DNA from: Neonectria sp. B-13
Taxonomy: Eukaryota; Ascomycota; Sordariomycetes; Hypocreales; Nectriaceae
Length of the DNA: 64,000 nucleotides
Assembly (NCBI GenBank): GCA_002682825.1
Contig: NOKP01000005.1
Span: forward strand, 1,364,001 to 1,428,000
Reading direction: 5' to 3'
How positions within the stretch are numbered: position 1 is the first letter of the stretch; each line of letters begins with the position of its first letter. Under the pieces are notes generated by a model. The model made no database searches, was not told the DNA's origin, and saw only the letters and a list, made by a program, of their open reading frames with translations. Of this stretch, positions 11,527 through 22,916 are shown in pieces. The translations under genes were made by a program, and so were the position numbers.

Positions 11527-12962
11527 GGTGGGTCGGGATGGAGACAGCGTCTCGCAACTGTTCACTCAGAAGGGACAATAACCTGGGGCTCGGCCGCTTT
11601 AAGTGAAACCCAATTTCTAGCATGATTGTACTGGTATTATTTTCAGGGCAATATAAGCTAAGTGATTTCACTTGCCTCAACGGGCCTGGTATCCGCGCAC
11701 ATTTCTAATGCGACGGCGCGGGGGAAAGGGGAAGATAAATGCAGACCTGGGCAAGAGATCGACAAACTGATATGGACCGTTGCAGGTGTTGCGTTGCATT
11801 CATGTGGATTGAGGTGGCAGCCGACGCCCAGAGCACGCGTCCTCCGAGTCTCACTAACAGCTGCCGATATTTACTTGCAGGGGCTTAGGCCGCTACTCTT
11901 GTACGCTGCCAAGTTGCGGCCGAGCGCTGAAGTCTAATCTGGAATATTCCCCGGACCAAGACGCTATTTTCTGGCGACTTCGTGTACCCCTGCATTTGTT
12001 TTAAGCCACTTCCGAGGGAGATGGTGCAGGTGATCAGGGGCATATGCGGGCGAGACCTGAACTAGGAACTTGGCTCCGGTCAGCGTTGCGCTATTCCTCA
12101 TTGATATTTCATACATAAGGCATTGATGATGGCAGTCGTTCTTCTTTTGGGCGGCATTAGCCTCTTTAAGCATGGGAGGTGAAACCCCTCCTTTATCTAT
12201 CTTAATTTGCCGAGGTGATAGAGGGCTCAACCATTCACTAGGTTGACTTTGGACTTGGTGGACTGACGCCATCAGAAGATGTGCGATCATTCCACTATCC
12301 AACAGAGTACGTAGATGAATCCGATTGCCAACTGGTCGACTCAAATCCCCACGAACCCAAATGAAGGGTAAGCGCACTTGGAACCAATCGATTAGGCACG
12401 CGTTACCTCGCCCTAGCAATACCGTCCAGCATGTCTTGGACCGTTTCCCGTCGCCACTACGTGTCGGTTCATGGCTTTGAGCGGTGTCTCTCTGCCATCC
12501 GTGAGCCAAGGTCGCCGACATAGGGATCTGGGGTCCGCCACCTAGTATAAAATGCAATGCTCCCAAGCGGCTGTCAACCTTGAGAAAGAAACACTCCTCC
12601 AGCTTGACGACCTGGAAGAGAATATCACCCCCACACGCTTGACTCATTTACCACTGAGGATGTCACAGCGCCGCATGTTACCACTGGCAAGGAACAAGCC
12701 TACATTGATTACGGTTTCGCTCACAAACAGCGGCCAGATTGCTTTATAGTCTACCGTCGGTTCAGACGGTGCACCTAACACCGAGACTTGGGCTGCGAGA
12801 CAGCGAAACAGTGTCGAAACTCGTTACTGCATCTTGGTTCTTCTCTTGCAGATGTTCATGAGACCCGAGAACGATAACGAAACCTTATTTGTTAAGCACC
12901 TAAAATAGAACCGCGTCACTGAATCTTGCGTACATCAGGTCATAGGATGAGATAGGCCTGCG
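11527..12962. other. Intergenic; one long but unconvincing ORF
   Basis: The region holds a 227-residue minus-strand frame (11964-12647) and shorter frames. The long frame has no signal peptide, helix pattern or family motif, and its composition is unremarkable, so I do not call it a gene. The first bases are the promoter of rhodopsin-like copy B. Confidence 0.35.
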
Positions 12963-13735
12963 ATGCAAAATGGAACCTTCTTTGGAACACAACCACGAGA
13001 GTATGGCTAGGATCTCTTCCTTGCGTAGTCTGCGGTTTAGTAAGCTTGAGCCACATCAAGGATGGAACGGAACAAAATCTGTCCAGAAATACGGACCGCA
13101 CTGCATGGGCGGCTCTTTGGGATTATTAGGGTTTGACTCGACTATCTCATATCCCCAAAGCGAGGACTGCCCGACGATCAATGTTGTTCGTCCTTAACCC
13201 TGTAAGAATGGGAGCCTTTACATGTCCTAGCTTGGATACATGGTGGAGGGTTCAAGGATGGTGGAAGCGGAGACCTCAGGTACAACATGTCGTCTATGGG
13301 GCAACATTAGTGGAAACTGGCATGCTAACAATCATGGTCAGCTTCAACTACCGCGATACGGGGAAGGAAAGATGCTTGGGAAACGCGCCATGTTGCTCGT
13401 GACAGTCACAAGCTGGAAAGAGCACTTCTCTCCCCGAGGAATTAATGGGCCTATCGACGATGTTATTTTCCCTATCAAACCACGGGATTCTCCACTACCC
13501 TGGATTTGTGGGTTTCCCGCTGCACGTTGTCTATAGGCTGATCGACTAGAGGAAGATGGTTTCGGAAAAACGACAGACGAGCTTCTTCAGAGGTTGCGAA
13601 CCTTATCCGACACGAAGCCTATCGCATTTCGTCGCCAGAACGGTGGAGACTACGAGATACCAACCTTGATTATGAAACCGGAGCTAGGGGACGCTTTTGC
13701 TTCAGGTTTCTCATTACACATCAGTGGAGTTGAGG
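12963..13735 (+). pseudogene. Decayed type-B carboxylesterase/lipase
   Basis: Fragments of one alpha/beta-hydrolase appear in order but in different frames and with stops: NGTFFGTQPREYG then TAG then DLFL; GWNGTKSVQKYGPHC; SEDCPTINVVRP (the family's SEDCLTINVVRP signature) then TAA; IHGGGFKDGGSGDLRYNMSS, the oxyanion-hole loop; VETGMLTIMVSFNYR; and PIDDVIFPIKPRDS, which normally lies well past the catalytic Ser. The block carrying the GESAG nucleophile is missing, so there is an internal deletion as well as at least three nonsense or frameshift changes. The first stop is consistent with CAG to TAG. A further open stretch at 13534-13740 (FGKTTDELLQRLRT...) may be the remaining C-terminal part. 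Members hydrolyse carboxylic esters and are often secreted; this copy cannot work. Confidence 0.82.
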
Positions 13736-13739
13736 ATGT

Positions 13740-15253
13740 GGCGTAGTCTCAAGAATAGTGCCATGTATTGTGATAGGAGAAACGAAGCATCGCTTTGTTT
13801 GCCTTGGCACGCCCCATAGCCACCACTTTAGAGTGTATAGAGCTTGGGTTTGGCTGTAATTAGACTTGGCACATAGACAGAGTTCGCCGCAATCTTCGCA
13901 GGACGAGGATGCCGTTGACATAACATGATGATTCGATGTGCATAATCTTTCCCACATTCATGCGATGGTATATTTGCCTAAATTAGTGGACTGATCATGT
14001 TCTAAAGAATACTGACCCTATGAGTGCCGGTGTAACAAGCTCTATTGCAGCCGACACGTTCCACCTATTTTCGCGATACACAATGCAGAGATTGATGTCC
14101 ATTCATTTTTTCTGACGCGTCGCTCTCCAGTCGTCACCCAGCAGATGAAGCATCTGAACACATCCATAACCGATTGGTAACTACCCTAAGCTTGTCTTGG
14201 CCTTATTCTTAGCTGCTTCTGATTAGGAATACGCGCAGCCAATCTAGCGCTGGACTCTCAATATTCACATCTTCCCCTCACCAGGAGAGGCTTCGCTCAG
14301 CAGAATGGCAAGCCGCCTGGTCATCGAATACCACTTCTCCTTCATTTTACTGTCCTTTTACATCGGCAGCAGCTGTTTTGAGCAACTGGTACGACAGTAT
14401 GAGGCTAAAGCCATTCACGGACGCCTTCTCTGTTTCGGGCTGCTGTGTCCAGCCATGCGTGCTCCGTTGGCCCGCGGTGCATGCGAGAGCCCCATCTTCG
14501 GTCTTTGGTGCCGCGTAGCATGCATAAACTAATATGTGCAGCTTGATACGCGCAGTCACAGTGACAGTTCTGACGCAGAGATAGATGACTCTGTAGTGGT
14601 GGAGTGATACCACCAGCTCCCAGAAACCAAGACGAAACCCGCGAGGTAATCGGAAAGATGGTGAGAACGAAGCCGTGATAGGAATGCGGAGAGACAAAGA
14701 AAAAAGAGGGAAGATGAGAAACTATAAGAAATGCAATAGACCTTCAATACGTAAAGCAGGTAGAATAGCAATTTTTGTTTCTAAAATCTGCTTTATATAA
14801 TTAGGCCCGAAGTATTTACCAATATTATCAGAGAATGAATAATAGCTTAAGATAGCTAATAGTATAAAGCACTGGTAACTTAAAGTAACACTTAATAAGT
14901 TAAGGTAAGTAGTATATTAAAGGATGAAGAATCATAAAAATCCAACTCTTATATCTATACCCTTTATTTCTAGCACTTGCTATATCACACTTAAAGCTAA
15001 AACAGCTTGAGAGCGGATTTATACCTCACCAATTACAGCGCACTTGAGAATTCACATTGGCTAAGACCACCTCTGACTAAGCCTTGGATGGGGAGCCTAT
15101 AAAAGCTGGGTGCTCTCTAGAGCTGAACCTTTTTTATTTATAAACCTTCGCATACTAAAGATTTGTGGATCTATGCCACTGCGACTGCACGGATGCTTGG
15201 ACGTCTCGAGAACGAATCACATCAGATTGCCCGCAGGCTACTAGCAACTTAAT
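13740..15253. other. Intergenic with an AT-rich block
   Basis: No supportable gene is present. About 14770-15010 is strikingly AT-rich with many TTAA, TATA and AAGATAGCTAATAG-like strings, unlike the flanks. Short frames at 14305-14771 on both strands lack family features. The last 200 bases are the promoter of the Zn2Cys6 gene. Confidence 0.4.
14770..15010. other. AT-rich block
   Basis: A roughly 240-base stretch is dominated by A and T (TTTATATAATTAGG, ATAATAGCTTAAG, ATAGTATAAAG) between sequences of ordinary composition. It could be a RIP-mutated repeat relic or a promoter-distal spacer. No inverted repeats or coding remnant were recognised. Confidence 0.4.
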
Positions 15254-17650
15254 ATGAACGCCTCTCCTCAGAATGGGCGCCGTTCTCTGTACAAACCCGT
15301 GCAACGGATCAGCCGAGCTTGTCGTAACTGTCGGTTAGTGCGTCCCCTATAATCAGGACCTTTTGGGCTTTCGCGATTTCTCCGACGCAAATGCTCATCT
15401 TTGGTACCAGGCAGAAAAAGGCACGCTGCTCCGGCGAGACCCCCTGTTCCAATTGTGAAAAGCATGATCGCCGTGCGTAACGACCCCATAGATCCGGGCT
15501 CGTGTTGTTGTCAAAGTCCACGTTGCCTAACGGTTCTCAGGATGCGAGTACGACGACTCCATATCGCTCAAGCAGAATGCCGGCAGTCGGCCATCTCCCG
15601 ACGATTTAGGAACAACCATCGTGGGTACCTTGCTAATTCATTCCTCTTGACATCTACCTTTGTTGACACCCTGGTATATGTATCTGCGTTGTTGAAAGGG
15701 ACTAATACTCAGAGTCTCTAGCAACGCATGGAAGAAAGACTGTCCGGGGTCGAGAGCACGCTAACAGCTGTGCATGAGCTGCTACAAAGGAAAGAAGCAT
15801 TCTTGTTTCCACTGCCGTTTCAACGGAAGTATGACAAACGCCGACTGACACCCGCCACAGAATTCACCCTCGTTCATCAAGCCGCGAAATGGATCCGCGT
15901 TACCATTCGCCCAGCGGTCACGGGTTGGAAAACGAGCCCATGTACAACCCGAGTGTTTCACGCACCGAATCACGCGCCGACTTCATGCCCTCCCAAGTCA
16001 TCTCCGATTCGATTGATGTCTACTTCAACAACTGTCACAACCAGCCGTATTCCTTCTTTCATGAAGCAAGCTTTCGATCGGCCTTTGCCGAAAACCAGCT
16101 GCCCCAGCATCTGCTACTTGCGGTTATGGCCAATGCCGGCAGGTTCTCGCAGCATAGCTTCTTCCAGCTCGACAAACATGGCATCGCTAGTCAATGTGCA
16201 GACCGTTCTTGGAGAGCCATTATTTCCGACTGCTTCACGGCGCAGTGCCCCCGCGTCGATGTCCATACAGTCCAGGCGATGACTCTCCTGGCCATCTTTG
16301 ACTTTTGTGGTGAGCGCACATGTTGCTGAGTTTTCGCGGGTCAAGGCATTACTGACGACGGTATTAGCTGGAAAGACGAGGCACGGGCAAGCCTGGATCA
16401 AGACTGGCATGGCCGTACGCATGGCCCAGGAACTCAAGCTGACGACCGAGCCGAGTGCATCCATCTCTCCCAGCGACCGAGAACAGTCCCGACGAACCTT
16501 TTGGTCTTTATACCTCTTGGATCGCCTCTATTCGTGTGGTCGTCACAGACCCTCGGCTATTCTTGACACCTCATGTCAGCTGAGGCTTCCCACAGACGAA
16601 GAATCTTGGCGACTGGGGAAGGACGAGGAAACCGCCAGCCTTGCAGAGCTCAACGTGAAGCCCTGCATACTGGGCTGTTCCAACTTGAGTCCTTTCGCCA
16701 ATGTTATGATCATGGCTGCCACTCTGGCCAAGGGTGCACAGTACATGCTTCAGGATACGGACGTGCGCGCACACCACCCGCCCTGGGACGCCAACTCTGA
16801 CTTCACCGCCATTCAGTCCGATATGATCCATCTCGAAACGCACCTGGGCGTCCGAAATCCAGTACCGGATATTTCCCATTCAAGCCAGACGGATCGCAAT
16901 TCTGTGGACCAGGCAGTGGTGGCGCACGGCATCTACGCCAGAGTTCTCTTCCACCTATGCAACTGTTTGCTCAACCACCCATTTCTGCTCCGCAGGCGTT
17001 TGGAGCTTGTCCAGTGTTCCGGACCCCCCACCTTCTTGCGGAGGTGCTTTGATTCAGCGTGGAGTAATGCGCAACAGATGATCCTGTTGATGCAGCAGGC
17101 CCAAGAAGGCGGAATCTTGGTCCACGCTTCGTTCTACGGGTATGCTCTTACTGTAGCCACGACAATTGTTGCACTTCGGCAGCACCAGGCGAACAACGAC
17201 GTACGTGACGAGTCAGAAGAACTGTTGAGAGTTGGCCTATGCCACCTGGAGCATATGGGTACATACTGGGAAAATATTGCGTCAATTGTGAGTAGCCTTG
17301 TCTCTGAACTTGTGTATACCTCGGCTCTAACTCTTCATGCGTCCTAGACGGTTGTCCTGAAGTACTTCATCAAAGAGTCACTAGCTATGGGTTATCTTGC
17401 CAGTGACGCCACCTGTGTTGCTCCCCTCGAAACTCAATACACAGAAGCTATGTGGGCGCTGCTTGATTACAGTACCATGTCCAAGTTTCCTCACAACATA
17501 CCCAGAAATGAAGTTTCTGGAATTCTGCCATCCCCGGGTCAATTCACGTCATGGAATTCACTCTTTGATCCAATGGGCCTATCGAGCGATGCTTTGGCTA
17601 CCTTGACTGGTGATGTTGACGACATACTGAACGGGATGAATTTCTCCTAG
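15254..17650 (+). CDS. Zn2Cys6 (GAL4-type) transcription factor with fungal-specific TF domain
   Basis: The model is join(15254..15333,15411..15472,15541..15620,15722..15804,15861..16309,16368..17287,17348..17650), 658 residues. The zinc cluster is split over three exons and reads C23-x2-C26-x6-C33-x5-C39-x2-C42-x6-C49 (CRNCRQKKARCSGETPC...), followed by a short coiled segment (RMEERLSGVESTLTAVHELL). The middle homology region begins near DVYFNNCHNQPYSFFHEASF, includes the typical SWRAIISDCFTAQCP and HGQAWIKTGMAVRMAQEL, and runs through exon 6. Intron 4 is the least certain: a weak GTTTCC donor gives 56 nt, while a GTATGA donor in the same phase would give only 32 nt. It acts in the nucleus as a DNA-binding regulator; its targets are unknown. 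The closest neighbour is the MDR gene downstream. Confidence 0.9.
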
Positions 17651-19545
17651 CATGCCATTCTCATCTAACAAATTCCGGCACTATCTGCTCAGAATACAAT
17701 CCGCTCTTGGGCTTTAGGATTGTGGATTTGTTTCATGGAAGACGTCTGAAAAGCCATCTGTCTATTCTAGTTGTACGTTCTATCTTGGCAGGCTAACGCT
17801 ACCGATGTACCTAGACGTAAAGGCCACAATTTGAAGTTGTTCGTCGTCAACTTTTCAATGGCTACGTGTGATGATCGACTTACCCAACTTTCATTGGGGG
17901 TACTGGTTTAGTTTCTGACCCCGGCCATCGAGTAGGGTCGCAGCTTCATTACTTTCTGCCGAAGCTACGATATCTTCAAACTGTTTCTTTCTCGCTGAAG
18001 AGATAAAGGACCCGACGTTCGCATCCTGTTCAAACCCTGCGTTAAGCTAAAGCTTCCAGGCCCTCCCGACGATCTATGGCACCCGGTTTTTCGCCTCGCC
18101 AACCAGCATGAGGGTGCCCATGGCCATACACTGCTGATCTGCGTCTGGTTCTTTGCTATTTGGGCGGATGCAATTCAAGGTGTTCGTAATTCAGGCTGGC
18201 AGTTGTTCGACAGCTAAGCTATCAGGGCCTCGATTGAGTGCAGCAACGTTGTAGCTCGCAAGGCTCTAGAAAACGACCTCCTTTGATAAGAGCGTAGACG
18301 TTGACTCTGCACTCCGGAAACGCTTTTCCAAAGCTGTTCGTGCGCGACTCGATCATTGCCGGACCACAAAAGTCTTCGGTATAATAATCTTGCAAAAGAG
18401 CCATCTTAACATCAGCTGCCCCCTTCCAGACCTTCTGGGATTGTTGATTCGAGTAGTTCGGCTCGATTGCGCTCGTTCGCGCAACAGCTGATACAGGGCT
18501 AAATTCATTGCCTATGTACAAGCAGGGAGATGGTTGGGATCCCCAAACCCGGAGACAACGGTCCGGAAACACAATACAGAGAGTAACTAGTCTAGATAAG
18601 CGTCTGATCGATCACGCCTTGACATCGGTCGGAAGCGAATTACAAATAGTCTAGCCTATTGACGGTTATTGGTTGAGATGGGCGAAAACGATCCACTTAA
18701 GGGACTATGATGAATATGGCTAGTTGATCCGGTCCGGCACCGGTCCGGACACAGACCGAGGTCATCATCGTGGTGTTGAAACTTTGTGGGTGGCGAAGCA
18801 GATTAGTCAATACCAAGAAAGGTCAACGATGGCATGAAATCAATTTCTAGATGCAATTACTTCTAGATACAATTACTTGTGTCGTCATAAGCCCATCACC
18901 GAGTTAGCTCGTAACCTCGACTTGTAATGGATTCACCAACCGAAGTTTCATCGTACTGTTGGGGTACAGTCGCGGTGTGTAGATATCTTGTTCCATTGAA
19001 GCGCTTCTACTTTTTACAATAATAAACGTGGGAAGGATAAATGGGCAGATATTATCCATCAAGAGAGACCTAGAGTGCCAAACTGCTAACAATGCTAATC
19101 ATGGCATCAAGAGTACGTCACGTCTATTGAGCGCCATTACCACCATCTCAGACAGTGTCCGACCACACCTTGGGGCCGAGTATGTGTACAACTTCAGTTA
19201 GCAATCGCATTAAGCTTGCAAGCTATTGTAGTGAACATGTGAGAGGCTCGTAGGCACCTGTCACTATTCATTGGGGTCGAGTATGTGTCGATTTCAATGA
19301 TGTGAACCCTGTCGAGGAAGTCTTGAAGATGACTGCGGACGGTCATAGTCATGGCTGGAAAATACAAGCAATGCAGCCCGTCGATAATTTCAGAGACCGT
19401 CCCTATGTATTGTTCATCATCTTGGACACCACCAGATCTGTGCAGCTCTGTTGGAGTCTGTTCTACATGCGTAGACCAAATGCATCTGACTGTATGTATT
19501 TCTGGAATGCTGACGTGTTTACAGTAGATGCCAACCCTTCCATCC
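17651..19545. other. Intergenic; weak ORFs, CCGGTCCGG pair
   Basis: This 1.9-kb spacer lies between two convergent 3' ends. A 116-residue minus-strand frame at 18222-18572 looks partly protein-like but has no recognisable family. A short direct repeat (TTCTAGATGCAATTAC / TTCTAGATACAATTAC) lies at about 18846-18877. Two CCGGTCCGG copies sit at 18729 and 18740. Confidence 0.35.
18729..18748. promoter_or_regulatory. Paired CCGGTCCGG motif
   Basis: Two exact copies of CCGGTCCGG are separated by two bases (18729-18737 and 18740-18748). A shorter CGGTCCGG occurs at 18559. The motif contains closely spaced CGG/CCG triplets, the half-site recognised by Zn2Cys6 proteins. The binding role is inferred. 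Confidence 0.3.
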
Positions 19546-20668
19546 CTAGTTTGGTGCGATGCGCACGACAAGCTTCGTTGCAGATAGCTTCCCGGCTTCC
19601 AGAGTCTTCAATGCAGACTCGATACTACCTAAACCGCCTTCTACACCCTCAAACGGATGACCTGAGAACCAGCCCTCTGCCAGGCCAAGTCCAAAGTACG
19701 AGAAAAACACACTACCAAACTCCCCGTCTCCGTACTTTGCGCCAGCTTTCTCGGCCTCTGGGGACGCAGGCGCTCCAGAATGCACCGTGCCGACAAAGAT
19801 GAAGCGGAGATCAGCACCACTTGCGTCTTCAGTGTATCCCCTCATCTCATCCGAGAGGACGATGGCAATGGCGCCTCCGGGAGCAAGCGCTTTGCCAAGG
19901 TTGACGATGCTGCCCTTCTCTGACACGGCATCGAATGCATGCAGAGCACGGCCGCCAGTGGCTTGACGCAATTGCTCCACGACATGATCGTGTCCCTTTC
20001 GATAATCAACCACGACATCGCCTCTCGTCGGCTCAAGCAAGGTTTCAACGAACGGAATGCCGTTTCCTGCCACTGCCACGATGGGATGAATGTTGGAGAG
20101 TTTGGCGAGCTTGATGGCAAACGCCCCGACAGCCGTTGCGCCACCGTAGACGATGAAGGGCGTCGACTGCTTAGCAGGGTTCCACGGAACCGGCAGGTCC
20201 AGCCTCTGATAGACTCCGAGGGCGGCTGTCATTGCGGCGAGGGGGATGGTGGCGGCTTCTAAAGAACACCAGGAAAGTCAGCTTCTGATGTCATCCTCAA
20301 GTTCAAGCTTGGAGGGTTGTCTTGCCTTCAAATGTGACGCTGGCCGGAATGTGGAAGGTTGATTTGGCCCAAGCGATAGAGTACTCAGCATAGCTACCGT
20401 TGGGTGCTCCCATCTCGTGGAACGCGGCAACGCGATCACCGGGCGCAAAGCCTAGCACCTTGTCTCCCACGGCTTCCACATATCCAGCGATGTCATCACC
20501 TTGGTTGCATGGCTCGTTGTCGCGCCCCCAGACCTTCGGATATTTCCAATCCTTGGGATTCGTTCCCGAAACAACAGTCCGGATCAGGATTTGGCCGGGT
20601 AGAGGCTTCGGGACGGATACCTCTCGAATCTGGACGGTTACGTCCTTGGTCACGATGGCTTCCTTCAT
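19546..20668 (-). CDS. Zinc-independent MDR / enoyl-reductase-like dehydrogenase (copy 1)
   Basis: The model is complement(join(19546..20258,20326..20668)), 351 residues. The N-terminal GroES-like domain (VSGTNPKDWKYP, GDDIAGYVEAVGDKV, FAPGDRVAAF) is followed by the Rossmann domain with IVYGGATAVGAFAIKLAK near residues 148-165 and VDYRKGHDHVVEQL. The Cys/His zinc ligands of alcohol dehydrogenases are absent, as in trans-acting enoyl reductases and quinone-reductase-like MDRs. Substrate is unknown; NADPH use is expected. The 67-nt intron has a GCAAGA donor and TTTAG acceptor; only this GC-AG junction yields the family sequence TFEEAATIPLAAMTAALG. A TATATAA box lies about 95 bases upstream of the ATG, and a CCGGTCCGG motif lies about 170 bases upstream. 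Confidence 0.9.
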
Positions 20669-22916
20669 TGTTGCTGAATATGGTTGTTATAGAGTCTCGT
20701 GGTTTCGGGTGGCAGTATGTGTAGTCCAAGAAAATAATTGTGTAGGGAAAGCGATCTCGTTATATAGTCCAATGCAATCCGGCTTTCATGTGGTGAGGTC
20801 GGGCATTTTGCCTTGCGCATTAGAAATCCTTGAGGTCCGGTCCGGCGAGCCGCAAGTCTTGCGGCATTGTATCATGTTTACTTCATGTCGGCTCCGCTCC
20901 CCACCTTAGTGACGGCAAAAAAGGGCACGGATTGAGGCTGACAAACAAACGGTCGCATTGACGGTAGAAAAGTTTGCCACCTCCGTCGATCGCTCTGGAC
21001 TGGATGCGAGGAAAAGCTGCCTGTGTTACGGTCCGGGCTCCGGCAGTTGGTTTCCCTCTGGAAGTCTTCAGGCCGGAATTGGCCGCCGCTGAGAATCGGG
21101 ATAGCCGGTTGGTGCTTATGTATTGTTACATGGCCTTTGAGATAATGGCTTTACAATGGAATCAGCCGTTCCTAGACTGAGTTGGTGCCTTCGATCGATA
21201 ATGAGGTATAGCTCATTCGCAAATAGATCTTCGGCTAGGACATCTGATTGACGTTCGGATGAGGCTTCATGCGAATTGATCTATAGCATATGTTTGCCAT
21301 CCGTCGCATGCAGTTTCGCACCAACCTTCGCAACACCGTTTTCACATAGCCATGCGCGAACCTGGTAGGTAGCCGCGATAAAGCCTCAGGCCCTCGAAGC
21401 AGGACATGACGTAGTGAGAAACAGAGGCAGTGGCCGGAAGCGAGATGTTCGTCGTGGGTACGATTTTCAAGGTTCCCTAACCGTGCTTTACGCCCCAGGT
21501 CACAGTAAACATGTGGTATATCTGGTAGGACTGAGACCATCGTTCAGGCGAGTTCTGATCCGGCAGAGGTGGGAGGGTCTGGGTGCGTCTGATTTCAACA
21601 TTGCTAGAGTTGAGCGGAACTGGGCTTGCGGGAGCTATGACAGCCGTGTTGTACGTCGATGTCACGCACTCGGAGTATTTTGGGGCTGTAAAAAGTTCGG
21701 TGGATTGGCAGGTGTCTTTAAACGCTCGTACTGGCTCTCGAGTCACAGTAACTGCTGTTTCCAGCCAAGTCTGCCCACCATGTACATTGCACTAACCTTC
21801 ACTATATTGAATAGCATGTGCAAACATCAGCATATCGCCAAAGCGCTGCTGCCCTGACACTTCACTTGTCCCAGGCTTAGGTCCGATGCTGTGTTGCCAA
21901 TAAATTGGAGACAACGACGCAAGTCTCGCACGCCCGAGGAGACCTGTCGTTCAAATGGTGATCCAATCAGTCTACGATGGCGTATACGAGTTTGCCAGGG
22001 TAGAGAGGGCGTGGAAGATTCCGTTCATCATCTGCAATAGTCCACAGCACATAGGAACCCAAAATGCGATCGAAAGTCTCGACACGGAAGTATGGCAGGA
22101 CAGAATGGGTTCTCCGACGAGCCTCGCCTTTGTTTGGCGATGTCGGCTTCTTTTCTTGGAAAACGTCGGCCGTAGTGTCTTGTACCCAGAGGATTGGCGT
22201 GGGTTCTGGTATCGCCGCTGCACGAAGCTTTCGTCCTCGGTGGATCATTTCCGACTCACAGGGTTTATTCCATTGTATTTCTCGTCCATAATCAATACAT
22301 TAACGGTCGGTCGGTGTGTGACAAGTCGTGGAAGCAGTCGTCATCGCTTTCGGGTTCGAGACCTTGGTCGTAGTGGTTAGTCAGCAATGTTTCTTTCAAG
22401 AGGTACGCAAATGCACCCAGCCGGACCAAAGGAAACAGGCTTTCCGTACAATGAGAGGGCTGCCGTGGCAGATAGATCGCGTTGAATCTCGACGCTCCCG
22501 AAGAGGAAGTTGTGGAAAGACCCGAATCGACTGTTCGTGGCAGAACGCAGAGGGACCAGCGATGATGCTTGGCGAACATGGCCACGCGACATGTTGAGCG
22601 CAGTGCGAACAAGGAAAAGAATGTCGCCTTATCTGCGGCTGGGATCTCCCTGCAGCTCTTTCGTAAGCGAGGCGTTCCAAGTCACGGGAACGGCCACAGC
22701 CTCGCCGGCCGGCCGCCTTGTTTCTGTTGGTTGGGCACCGTTCCGATTTCCCCTCTTCCAGTACCGCAAGGTAACATCAAGCCCAATTTCAGAGCTGGTA
22801 GCTGGCGTACTTGCGAAAAGCACGAGAAACAAAATGGTGAGCATCTCAACGCGTGGAGGGCTCGTTCCTTTGGACCTCCCGCAGCCCCGGGTGCGGATTC
22901 TCACCGTTGTTGACAG
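20669..22916. other. Intergenic 2.2 kb, promoter of MDR copy 1; no supported gene
   Basis: The first 300 bases are the MDR promoter, with TATATA at 20760 and CGGTCCGG motifs at 20838 and 21029. Many overlapping frames of 60-148 codons occur on both strands at 21400-22950, without recognisable family features. The missing 5' exons of the SesA-like gene should lie in 22500-22916, but I could not identify them. Confidence 0.35.
20837..20845. promoter_or_regulatory. CCGGTCCGG motif in the MDR copy 1 promoter
   Basis: This exact copy of the 9-mer also found twice at 18729-18748 lies about 170 bases upstream of the MDR ATG. A related CGGTCCGG lies at 21029-21036. It is a possible target of the Zn2Cys6 regulator encoded nearby (inference). 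Confidence 0.35.

Noticed and set aside
11964..12647. 227-codon minus-strand open frame
   Set aside because: It has no motif, signal or domain pattern and no promoter or intron context; long chance frames of this size occur in GC-balanced DNA.
15829..15860. 32-nt intron alternative in the Zn2Cys6 gene using a GTATGA donor
   Set aside because: It keeps frame and has the better donor, but 32 nt is below the usual fungal minimum; the 56-nt option is preferred, with noted uncertainty.
19194..19571. 125-codon minus-strand frame next to MDR copy 1
   Set aside because: It overlaps the MDR 3' end and shows no family features.
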